From: DATKZS01 sp035527835 [NCBI: bacterium]
GTDB lineage: Bacteria; RBG-13-61-14
Length of the DNA: 20,396 bases
Direction of reading: 5' to 3'
NCBI GenBank assembly: GCA_035527835.1
Contig: DATKZS010000144.1
Span: forward strand, 1-20,396
The notes below the pieces were generated by a model. That model was not told the DNA's origin. It ran no database searches and saw only the letters and a list, made by a program, of their open reading frames with translations. Position 1 is the first letter of the stretch, and every line of letters starts with the position of its first letter. Position numbers and translations under genes: made by a program. This document shows positions 14,534 through 20,396 of this stretch, in pieces.

Positions 14534-16042
14534 TCAGAGCGTATCCCCTTCCCGTAGTCTCCTCTTCTCCATCTTTCCCGTCAATGTCCGGGGCATGGAT
14601 TCGGCGAAGGAGACGATGCGGGGGATTTTGAAGGGGGCGATTTTCCCCTTGAGCCATTCGGTCAGCTCTTTTTCAGTGAGGTCGCGGCCTTTCTTTTTGA
14701 CGATCACGGCCTTGACCATTTCTCCCCATATTTTGTCCTTGGCGCCGATCACGGCCACGTCCATGACGGCGGGGTGATCCACGATGGCGCTCTCGACCTC
14801 GGCGGGATAGACGTTCTCGCCGCCGGAGATGATCATGTCCTTTTTGCGGTCCACGATGTAGAAGTACTCGTCCTCGTCCTGCTTGCCCAGGTCGCCGGTG
14901 TAGAGCCATCCGCCGCGCAAGGCGTTAGTAGTGGCCTCCGGCTGGTCCCAGTAGCCCTTCATGACGTGGCCGGCCGAGACGATGACTTCGCCGATGGCGC
15001 CCGGCGACGTCTCCATGCCGATGTCGTCCACCAGCTTGACGCGGGTATGGAAAAAGGGCAGGCCGCAGGAGCCGGCCTTGATGAGCGCGTGCTCGCCGTC
15101 AATGACCAGGGCGGGGCCGGTGCTCTCGGTGAGTCCGTAGAGCTGGCGGATCTTCACGCCCGAGCGCGCGTAGTCCTCGATCAGGTCCACGGGCACGGCC
15201 GAGCCGTAGGCCAGGACGTTACGCAGGCGCGAGAAGTCCGTGCGCGCGAACTCCGGCGACTCTTTCAAGAAGTGGAGCATGGTGGGCACGGCGCCGAAGG
15301 AGGTCACGCCTTCCTTGCCGATGAGCGCCAGGAACTCGCCCGCGTCAAATGAGGGCATGAGCACGCAGCGGATGCCCAGGTGCATGAAGATGGGCAGCCA
15401 GCCCAATCCGCCGATGTGGTAAAACGGCAGGGCGAGCAGGAAGACGGCGCCCGGCTCGTTGATGGTGGCGATGGCGGTGACGGAGGCCCAGAAGAAATTG
15501 GCGTGGGTGAGCATGACTCCGCGGGGCCTGCCGCCGGACCAGCCGGCGTAGATGATGACCGCCTCGTCGCCGTCTCCGGCCGAGACGGCGGGCTCGGTGT
15601 CGCGCGCCACCGAGAGCATGTCCGCGTAAGACTGGTTCGGCCCGCCCCCCGCGCCGGTCCGCACTTGTTCGAACATGGGCGCGCGCTTCTTCGCCTCCTG
15701 CACTACCTCCTCGTAGCGCGGGTCGTGGACCAGGACGCGGATGCCGGAGTCAACGATGATGCCCGCAAGCTCGGACGCGGTGAGCCGCCAGTTGATGGGG
15801 ACCAGAATCGCGCCCATCTTGCCGAGCCCGAAGAACAGGTCGAAGTGCTCGACGCCGTTCTGCGCCAGCATGCCGACGCGGTCTCCCGGACGGACGCCGA
15901 GCCGCGCCATGGAGTGCGCCAGGCGGTTGGCGCGGCGGTTCAGCTCGGCGTAGGACCACTCCCGGCCCTCCGCGCAGAGCCCGACCTGGCGCGGGCTCAA
16001 CATGGCCCGCCGGTAAAGAAACCTGCCGGTGTTAATCCTCAT
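14534..16042 (-). CDS. AMP-forming acyl-CoA ligase (FadD/class I ANL type)
   Basis: 502 residues, the usual length for medium/long-chain or aromatic acyl-CoA ligases; no signal peptide or membrane span. Order: an N-terminal ANL start (WSYAELNRRANRLAHSMARLGVRPGDRV, about 29-56), NWRLTASEL, FYHIGGLGWLPIF, YGLTESTGP, GWLYTGDLG, VDRKKDMIISGGENVYPAEVES and PRTLTGKMEKRRL with the catalytic Lys at about 490. The phosphate loop, normally YTSGTTGxPKG, reads YAGWSGGRPRG (165-175), so most Ser/Thr and the Lys are changed; the rest of the domain looks intact. The substrate cannot be read from sequence. ATG 16042 has GGAGG 6 bp upstream. The intergenic stretches on both sides carry repeats, so it is probably expressed alone. 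Confidence 0.88.
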   Translation of the reverse strand: MRINTGRFLYRRAMLSPRQVGLCAEGREWSYAELNRRANRLAHSMARLGVRPGDRVGMLAQNGVEHFDLFFGLGKMGAILVPINWRLTASELAGIIVDSGIRVLVHDPRYEEVVQEAKKRAPMFEQVRTGAGGGPNQSYADMLSVARDTEPAVSAGDGDEAVIIYAGWSGGRPRGVMLTHANFFWASVTAIATINEPGAVFLLALPFYHIGGLGWLPIFMHLGIRCVLMPSFDAGEFLALIGKEGVTSFGAVPTMLHFLKESPEFARTDFSRLRNVLAYGSAVPVDLIEDYARSGVKIRQLYGLTESTGPALVIDGEHALIKAGSCGLPFFHTRVKLVDDIGMETSPGAIGEVIVSAGHVMKGYWDQPEATTNALRGGWLYTGDLGKQDEDEYFYIVDRKKDMIISGGENVYPAEVESAIVDHPAVMDVAVIGAKDKIWGEMVKAVIVKKKGRDLTEKELTEWLKGKIAPFKIPRIVSFAESMPRTLTGKMEKRRLREGDTL

Positions 16043-16065
16043 CCTTGGCCTCCGTGGTCACCCGT

Positions 16066-16117
16066 CCGATATTTTATCGGATCGGTCGCGGCAAAGCCAG
16101 CGGGCGGCCCGGGCCGC
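16066..16117. repeat. Two short palindromes upstream of the ligase gene
   Basis: CCGATA-TTT-TATCGG at 16066-16080, and a perfect 14-bp palindrome GCGGCCCGGGCCGC at 16104-16117. The first contains TAAAAT on the minus strand about 30 bp before the ligase start and may overlap its -10 region, but no matching -35 is seen. Confidence 0.35.
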
Positions 16118-16135
16118 GGCTGAAGAATTTATCAA

Positions 16136-16341
16136 CAAGGATATTCAGGATGTCAAGGATAAGATTAATTGGGCCTCTTGCAAAAGCATAATTTCCGCAC
16201 GCGACGTCACGTGGGAGCGCCCTTCTGGGCGCGATTCTTCGCGGGGCCGAACAACGGATCGCGCCCAGAAGGGCGCTCCCACGTGATGTCCTGCACTTTT
16301 TCAAGAGGCTCTTATTATCCTGAATATCCTGGACATCCTTG
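16136..16341. mobile_element. Nested inverted-repeat element (MITE- or BIME-like)
   Basis: The gap between the SGNH gene (stop 16360) and the ligase gene (start 16042) is filled by a nested palindrome. Inner arms: 16207-16235 and 16258-16286, 29 bp and perfect, extending to 16203-16290 with one mismatch, around a 22-bp loop. Middle arms: GCCTCTTGCAAAAG at 16173-16186 and its near-perfect complement at 16296-16309. Outer flanks: runs of AAGGAT/ATTCAGGAT/GTC words at 16136-16163, mirrored at 16313-16341. There is no open reading frame, so if mobile it depends on a transposase elsewhere. Confidence 0.7.
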
Positions 16342-16359
16342 TTCGCTCATTCCTCCATC

Positions 16360-17835
16360 TTAATCCCCCGTCATCCGATAACGCCCGGCCGCTAGGGGCT
16401 TGAGCCTCTCCATCAGCATCCGCGCCTTGACATGGGCGGGATCGAGCTCGAGCGCCCGCCCGGCATAATCAAGGCCCCGGAACACCCGGCCCATGTTCAC
16501 GCCCGACTCGTAGCCGATGCGGTAATAGCTTTCCGCCAAGTCGCGCTTGGCAATGGAAGAATCAATCACTTTCCAGGCCTGCCTCACCTCCGAGCGCCAG
16601 TCCGCGCCGGCCGGAATGAGGCCGGCATCGGCCAGAACCCGGATCATCTCGTATGCCAGCAATTCCTGGCCCGGCTGCTTGAGGTGGCAGTGGTCAAAAA
16701 AAAGCCGTGGGTCAACCAAAGGAAGGCTGCCGATTCTCCGATCGTTAAAAATGGCGGCGGGGTCGGCCAGGGCCGCCCGGAGTTGCCATGCCATTTCCAG
16801 GACCTGTTCGTTCGACGCGGCAAGAGCGCGCACCGGGATGGCATCATCGTCGCAGGCGCGTTGGAACAGCGCGTTGGCGGCGAGGGCCTGACCCTTTCGG
16901 TTTAATCCTCCACCCTCTTGCCTGAACACAAGCAGCGCCTCTTCATAGGAGACAACAGCATCATCCGGGCATCGCTCCTTCCTTTGTCGGAGCTTGTGCT
17001 GGACGGATTCCCGATCCCCATCTTTCCGATCCATCTCGCGCTCAATTTTCTCCTGGTCCTCGCGGGGCATGCATGAGGGGCCGTAGGGCCGGAAGTCCTG
17101 GATGTTCGCGGGGCAGGTGACCAGGATCAGCTTCACGCCGCTTTTTTCACAGGCCTCGGCGATGCGGCCCAGGTTCCGGGCAAAATCGGCCAGGACCAGC
17201 TTGCGCTCGCGCGCGTTCACGACGTGCCCTTCCCATTGCACGTCGTCCTCCTCGCCGCGCGCCGCGCTGATGAGGCCGGCGAGAAGGCGGTAGAGCCGGA
17301 GACGATAGAGCGGCCCGGCCCGGCCCGCTTCATGGAAGAAGCGTTTTCCCAGGAACTCGTTATGTCCGGTCATGACGATGATGGCGTCGGGCTGGTATTG
17401 CGCAATTTCCTTGGCCACCCGCTCGACCCGGGATGAGTTGTATCCGAACCCGCCCGCGTTGATCACCTCGTGGCTGCGCCCGGGATCGAGGGCATCGAGT
17501 CCGGCCTTCAATAACTGGGCCGGGCCGTAGATACTCTCCAGCGGGAACCCCATGGCCACGCTGCCGCCCGCGACGAAGATCCGGAGCGTGCCCGGGGCCT
17601 TGGCGGCCGGAAAGGACTGGTCGAGGAAATACTTGCGCGCGTGAACGCTCGTGCGCAAGACCTCCCCTTCCCTTACGAACACGGGAGGCGGCCGATAGTA
17701 GAGCTCGCGCAGCGGCGTATCGGGCGGCGCGACGTTCAGGACGCGCAGCATTGCTTCGGCCAGGGCCGGGAGGCCGAGTCCCAGTAATACGGCGGCCGCG
17801 CGGCGGGGCCGCTTTTTCGGCGGGGGGTCACTCAT
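16360..17835 (-). CDS. Membrane-anchored SGNH/GDSL-type hydrolase
   Basis: 491 residues. A basic N-terminus (KKRPRR) and a short hydrophobic span (about 13-30) suggest a signal anchor, with the catalytic domain outside the cytoplasm. SGNH blocks: IFVAGGSVAMG with Ser92 as nucleophile, VINAGGFGYNSSR with the oxyanion Gly at about 128-129, IIVMTGHNEF with Asn159, and FFDHCHLKQPG with Asp381 and His384 as the last catalytic pair. These enzymes usually act as esterases or acyltransferases on cell-envelope sugars or lipids. A charged insert (about 255-300, CMPREDQEKIEREMDRKDGD) separates blocks III and V, and a TPR-like helix pair follows (about 430-475). The substrate is unknown. It lies 56 bp downstream of the transporter gene on the same strand and may share its transcript. 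Confidence 0.83.
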   Translation of the reverse strand: MSDPPPKKRPRRAAAVLLGLGLPALAEAMLRVLNVAPPDTPLRELYYRPPPVFVREGEVLRTSVHARKYFLDQSFPAAKAPGTLRIFVAGGSVAMGFPLESIYGPAQLLKAGLDALDPGRSHEVINAGGFGYNSSRVERVAKEIAQYQPDAIIVMTGHNEFLGKRFFHEAGRAGPLYRLRLYRLLAGLISAARGEEDDVQWEGHVVNARERKLVLADFARNLGRIAEACEKSGVKLILVTCPANIQDFRPYGPSCMPREDQEKIEREMDRKDGDRESVQHKLRQRKERCPDDAVVSYEEALLVFRQEGGGLNRKGQALAANALFQRACDDDAIPVRALAASNEQVLEMAWQLRAALADPAAIFNDRRIGSLPLVDPRLFFDHCHLKQPGQELLAYEMIRVLADAGLIPAGADWRSEVRQAWKVIDSSIAKRDLAESYYRIGYESGVNMGRVFRGLDYAGRALELDPAHVKARMLMERLKPLAAGRYRMTGD

Positions 17836-17891
17836 TCGTGATTTACCTTACCCCGAATGCGGTTGGTTTTAAAGGATGGACGCCGGGCGGG

Positions 17892-19091
17892 TCAAATTTT
17901 TATTTTTGCTTTTTTGATGATGAGGTCCGCCGCGATTCCGGCGGAGAAGGCCCAGGCCATGTTGGGGACGGCCAGCGCGATTCCGGCGATGATGAGGGCG
18001 ACGAAGAATTCCTCGTTGGTCTTGAGGCTGCGGACCAGGGCGCAGAGTTCGAGGCCGGCGAAGACCAGGAGCACTCCGAGCACGGAGTTGGGGATCGCGG
18101 CCAACAGCCCGAGCCCGACCTCTCCGAGCGCCAGCGCGATGACGATGAGAATGATGCCGATGATGACCGGCGCGCCGCCGGTGCGGGCGCCGAAGCGGTA
18201 ATGGGCGGCCAGTCCGCCGGTGCCGTGGCACATGGGCACCGCGCCGAAAAAGCCGGCGGGCAGGTTGACAACGCCCATGGTGAAGGCGAACATCCCGGCC
18301 CTGGCCTTGTTCAATTCCGGGCTCCCCGGGAAGAGCGTCAAGCAGGTGTCGGCCGTGCCCACGCAGGCGTTGCCGATGGTAAGCGGGACCTGGGGCAGGA
18401 CCAGCATGATGAGCGCGGTCCAGAAATTCGCCGGGGAGGGAAAGACGAGTCCCACGCCGGTGGGTCCGAGCGCTAAATCTTGTTTATCGAAGCCGCCCAG
18501 GGCGAGGCCGGCGGCAATGCCGATGACGAGGGCGGCGATGGCGGCGGGCACGCGCCGGTTGTCGAGGAGCAGGAGCACGATGACGAACACGGCGGCGCCG
18601 ATCAGAAGGTTGGCGTGATGGTCCGCGAAGGCTCCGGCCGCGCCGGACATGAACATCTTGTCGGCCACGATCAGCTGGATGCCCTTGCGGAGAAAGATGA
18701 GGCCGAGCGCGAGCTGGATGCCGCGGACCACGGGGGCCGTGAAGATTTTGGCGACCCGGCCAATGAGTCCGGAGACGGAGAGGACGAGGAGCAAGGCGCC
18801 GAAGATGATGCCGGCCGCGGCGATGACCGGCTCCGTGATCTGGTCCGGGTAGGCGATGGCGATTGCGCCCACGGCCTTCAGGGGCTGCACCGGGATCGGC
18901 AGGCGGTAGTACCAGCCGGTGAGGATATAGAAAAGCCCGAAGGCCAGGAAGACCGTGGTGGGACTCAGCTTGTTGATGACGATCATCGCCACCACGATGG
19001 GGAGCAGGGTGCCCAGGTCGCCCAGCGATCCCGCCAGCTCCATGCGGCTGAAACTTAGGCCGCCCCGGCCGGTGACTCCTTGCTCGGACAT
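17892..19091 (-). CDS. MOT1-type molybdate/sulfate transporter
   Basis: 399 residues from ATG 19091; an upstream frame to 19208 would cover the promoter. About ten or more membrane spans. Family signatures: ELAGSLGDLGTLLPIVVAM near the N-terminus, then LPIPVQPLKAVGAIAIAYP, APVVRGIQLALGLIFLRKG, and in the second half NACVGTADTCLTLFPG and GAVPMCHGTGGLAAHYRFG. This is the MFS_MOT1 group within the SulP-related carriers, known for high-affinity molybdate uptake and also annotated as sulfate permease. Unlike SulP proteins it has no C-terminal STAS domain, which is normal for MOT1. No Shine-Dalgarno precedes the ATG; instead a promoter abuts it (see 19098-19126). No molybdate cofactor genes are nearby, so the true substrate is open between molybdate and another oxyanion. 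Confidence 0.85.
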   Translation of the reverse strand: MSEQGVTGRGGLSFSRMELAGSLGDLGTLLPIVVAMIVINKLSPTTVFLAFGLFYILTGWYYRLPIPVQPLKAVGAIAIAYPDQITEPVIAAAGIIFGALLLVLSVSGLIGRVAKIFTAPVVRGIQLALGLIFLRKGIQLIVADKMFMSGAAGAFADHHANLLIGAAVFVIVLLLLDNRRVPAAIAALVIGIAAGLALGGFDKQDLALGPTGVGLVFPSPANFWTALIMLVLPQVPLTIGNACVGTADTCLTLFPGSPELNKARAGMFAFTMGVVNLPAGFFGAVPMCHGTGGLAAHYRFGARTGGAPVIIGIILIVIALALGEVGLGLLAAIPNSVLGVLLVFAGLELCALVRSLKTNEEFFVALIIAGIALAVPNMAWAFSAGIAADLIIKKAKIKI

Positions 19092-19097
19092 GAGAAA

Positions 19098-19126
19098 ATT
19101 GTACGACTGAACATCGCGCCGGTCAA
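19098..19126 (-). promoter_or_regulatory. Strong promoter predicting a leaderless transporter mRNA
   Basis: Minus strand: -35 TTGACC (19126-19121), exactly 17 bp spacer, -10 TACAAT (19103-19098), each five of six consensus. Six bases (TTTCTC) separate the -10 from ATG 19091, so transcription should begin at or next to the A of the start codon. No Shine-Dalgarno is present, which fits leaderless translation. Confidence 0.65.
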
Positions 19127-19263
19127 CGCCGCGCGACGGGGCACGCGCCGGGCGCTTGTTTAAATATCCATATTTTGATACCTTGAAAATGCGAGCGGCG
19201 CTTTTCACCGGCCTTGCTTCAATCCGGCCGGACGGGTCATCGAGCGTTTAGCGGGGGACCGTC

Positions 19264-19755
19264 ATGAGGGACAAGATAAAAAGCCTGGCCGAGGCGGCGC
19301 GGCTCCGGGCCCGGGCGCGGGCCCAGGGCAAGACCGTGGTCTTCACCAACGGCTGCTTTGACATTTTGCACGCCGGCCACGTTGACTATCTGGAGGCGGC
19401 GCGGGCGAAGGGCGATCTTTTGATCGTGGGCCTGAACAGCGACGCCTCGATGCGCAGGATCAAGGGGGGCCAGCGTCCGCTCAACCCGGCGGCGGACCGG
19501 GCGGCGGTGCTGGCGGGGCTTGCGGCGGTGGACGCGGTGGTGGAGTTCGGGGAGGACGACCCGCTCGCCCTGATCGAGTCCCTGGTCCCGGACGTGCTGG
19601 TCAAGGGCGCGGACTGGGGGGAGGGCGAGATTATCGGGGCGGAGGCGGTCAAGGCCGCGGGTGGAAAAGTGGAGAGGATTGAGCTGACGGCGGGCCGGTC
19701 AACCACGGAGTTGATCCGGATCATTGTGGAGCGCTATGGACCTAAAGGCCCTTAA
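19264..19755 (+). CDS. rfaE2: D-glycero-beta-D-manno-heptose 1-phosphate adenylyltransferase
   Basis: 163 residues, the size of the stand-alone adenylyltransferase (C-terminal half of HldE). It transfers AMP from ATP to heptose 1-phosphate to make ADP-heptose for the LPS inner core. It has the nucleotidyltransferase signature VVFTNGCFDILHAGHVDYL with the HxGH motif at His36-His39, then GLNSDASMRRIKG, RPLNPAADRAAVLAGL, FGEDDPLALIESLVPDVLVKGADW and a final STTELIRII that binds the nucleotide. All key residues are present. The kinase half (HldA/RfaE1) is not in this window. ATG 19264 has a G-rich Shine-Dalgarno-like stretch (GGGGG) 6 bp upstream. It is followed 99 bp later by the Hsp70 gene on the same strand. 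Confidence 0.93.
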   Translation: MRDKIKSLAEAARLRARARAQGKTVVFTNGCFDILHAGHVDYLEAARAKGDLLIVGLNSDASMRRIKGGQRPLNPAADRAAVLAGLAAVDAVVEFGEDDPLALIESLVPDVLVKGADWGEGEIIGAEAVKAAGGKVERIELTAGRSTTELIRIIVERYGPKGP

Positions 19756-19781
19756 AATTTTATAATCTTGTTTTACTATGC

Positions 19782-19787
19782 TAAAAT
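19782..19787 (+). promoter_or_regulatory. Weak candidate -10 for the Hsp70 gene
   Basis: The AT-rich gap between rfaE2 and the Hsp70 gene holds TAAAAT (19782-19787) with TTTATA (19759-19764) 17 bp upstream, four of six -35 bases. A heat-shock-type CTTGAA occurs at 19805-19810 but has no CCCCAT-like partner. Confidence 0.3.
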
Positions 19788-19854
19788 AACCTGTTCGGCC
19801 ATGCCTTGAATTGCGGCCGTCCAAAGACTGCGGAAAAAGGTTGAAACAAAGACC

Positions 19855-20396
19855 ATGGGGGAAGGCGCGGTTGTCGGCATAGACCTGGGCACTACTTATT
19901 CGGTGTGCGCCATCGTGGAGAACGGCCGTCCGCGGGTGATCTCGGACACGGGCGGGAGCTTCACCATTCCGTCCATCGTGGCCGTTGACGACAAGGGCAA
20001 CCGGCTGGTGGGGCAGGCGGCCAAGCGCCAGAGCATGATCAATCCCATCAATACCATTTACGGCTCCAAGCGGCTGGTCGGCCGCGACATCCACTCCCCG
20101 ATCATTGACGAGATCCAGGACCACTTCAAATACCGCATCGCGGAGGGCGACCAGGACGACGTGAGGATCCGGCTCCGCAAGGAAGACTACGCCCTCGAAG
20201 AAATCCAGGCCATGATCCTGGACCACATCCGCAACACCGCGCAGGACATGCTGGGCCGCGAGATCACCAAGGCGGTGGTCACGGTCCCGGCGTATTTCAA
20301 CGACCGGCAGCGTCACGCGGTGCGGGAGGCCGGCCGGGTGGCGCAGATGGAAGTGCTGCGCATCATCAACGAGCCCACGGCGGCGGCCCTGGCCTA
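19855..20396 (+). CDS. dnaK: Hsp70/DnaK-family chaperone, 3' end outside window
   Basis: The frame is open from ATG 19855 to the right edge: 180 complete codons of the N-terminal ATPase domain. Motifs: VVGIDLGTTYSVCAIVENG (phosphate 1), IPSIVAVDDKGNRLVGQAAKRQ, NPINTIYGSKRLVGR, KAVVTVPAYFNDRQRHAVREA (connect 1 region) and INEPTAAALA. These are unmistakably Hsp70 and all expected residues are intact so far. Hsp70 uses ATP to bind and release unfolded proteins in the cytoplasm, with DnaJ and GrpE as partners. Several positions depart from housekeeping DnaK (TTYSVCA rather than TTNSxxA, TIYGSKRLVGR rather than TIFSIKRLMGR), and neither grpE nor dnaJ precedes it, so it may be a second, specialised Hsp70. 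The missing C-terminus would decide. Confidence 0.88.
   Translation, partial: MGEGAVVGIDLGTTYSVCAIVENGRPRVISDTGGSFTIPSIVAVDDKGNRLVGQAAKRQSMINPINTIYGSKRLVGRDIHSPIIDEIQDHFKYRIAEGDQDDVRIRLRKEDYALEEIQAMILDHIRNTAQDMLGREITKAVVTVPAYFNDRQRHAVREAGRVAQMEVLRIINEPTAAALA

Noticed and set aside
17751-18476. 241-codon plus-strand frame across the transporter gene
   Set aside because: Low-complexity Gly/Glu/Asp/Arg shadow of a membrane protein gene read in antisense.
19804-19811. Heat-shock sigma-32 promoter for the Hsp70 gene (CCTTGAAT)
   Set aside because: No CCCCAT-like -10 element follows at 13-17 bp.
19699-20316. 205-codon minus-strand frame opposite the Hsp70 gene
   Set aside because: Antisense shadow; the plus strand encodes an unmistakable Hsp70 ATPase domain.

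Overview
The window looks like a piece of a high-GC, Gram-negative bacterial chromosome, probably from an uncultivated or poorly sampled lineage. The Gram-negative assignment rests on a heptose-1-phosphate adenylyltransferase (LPS core pathway) and on lipobox-type lipoproteins. I cannot name the phylum: the gene mix (AddAB-like nuclease, Hsp70 paralog, two AMP-forming acyl-CoA synthetases) and the intergenic repeats would fit Desulfobacterota-like or candidate-phylum genomes, but nothing seen here decides it.

Layout. 1-1238 (minus strand, visibly AT-rich): a partial TPR-like gene and a small membrane-anchored protein, neither recognised. 1239-1599: a gene-free stretch ending in a patchwork of short tandem repeats. 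1600-4055 (minus): a tight run transcribed as antitoxin, RelE/ParE toxin, two lipoproteins that are probably paralogs, and a DUF62 SAM hydrolase; stop/start overlaps and short gaps suggest one transcript. 4113-6047 (minus): an acetyl-CoA-synthetase-like enzyme starting at GTG behind a near-perfect Shine-Dalgarno. 6048-6232: a divergent promoter region. 6233-7102 (plus): an exported protein of unknown role. 7196-13818 (plus): addB then addA, overlapping by 4 bp, forming a RecBCD-type recombination nuclease. 13861-14397 (minus): an AT-rich membrane protein. 14413-14509: a run of hairpins of repeat type. 14534-16042 (minus): a second AMP-forming ligase with an altered P-loop. 16043-16359: a nested inverted-repeat element. 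16360-17835 (minus): a membrane-anchored SGNH hydrolase. 17892-19091 (minus): a MOT1-type molybdate/sulfate transporter with a promoter that predicts a leaderless mRNA. 19264-19755 (plus): rfaE2. 19855-20396 (plus): the start of an Hsp70/DnaK-family chaperone that runs off the window.

Most genes are ordinary housekeeping or metabolic genes. The less ordinary content is in the repeats: at least four separate hairpin or tandem-repeat structures, one of them (10702-10758) sitting in frame inside the addA coding sequence and similar in plan to the large palindrome at 16203-16290. I found no CRISPR array, tRNA, rRNA, intact transposase or convincing new defence system. All function calls are by motif recognition; no database search was possible.
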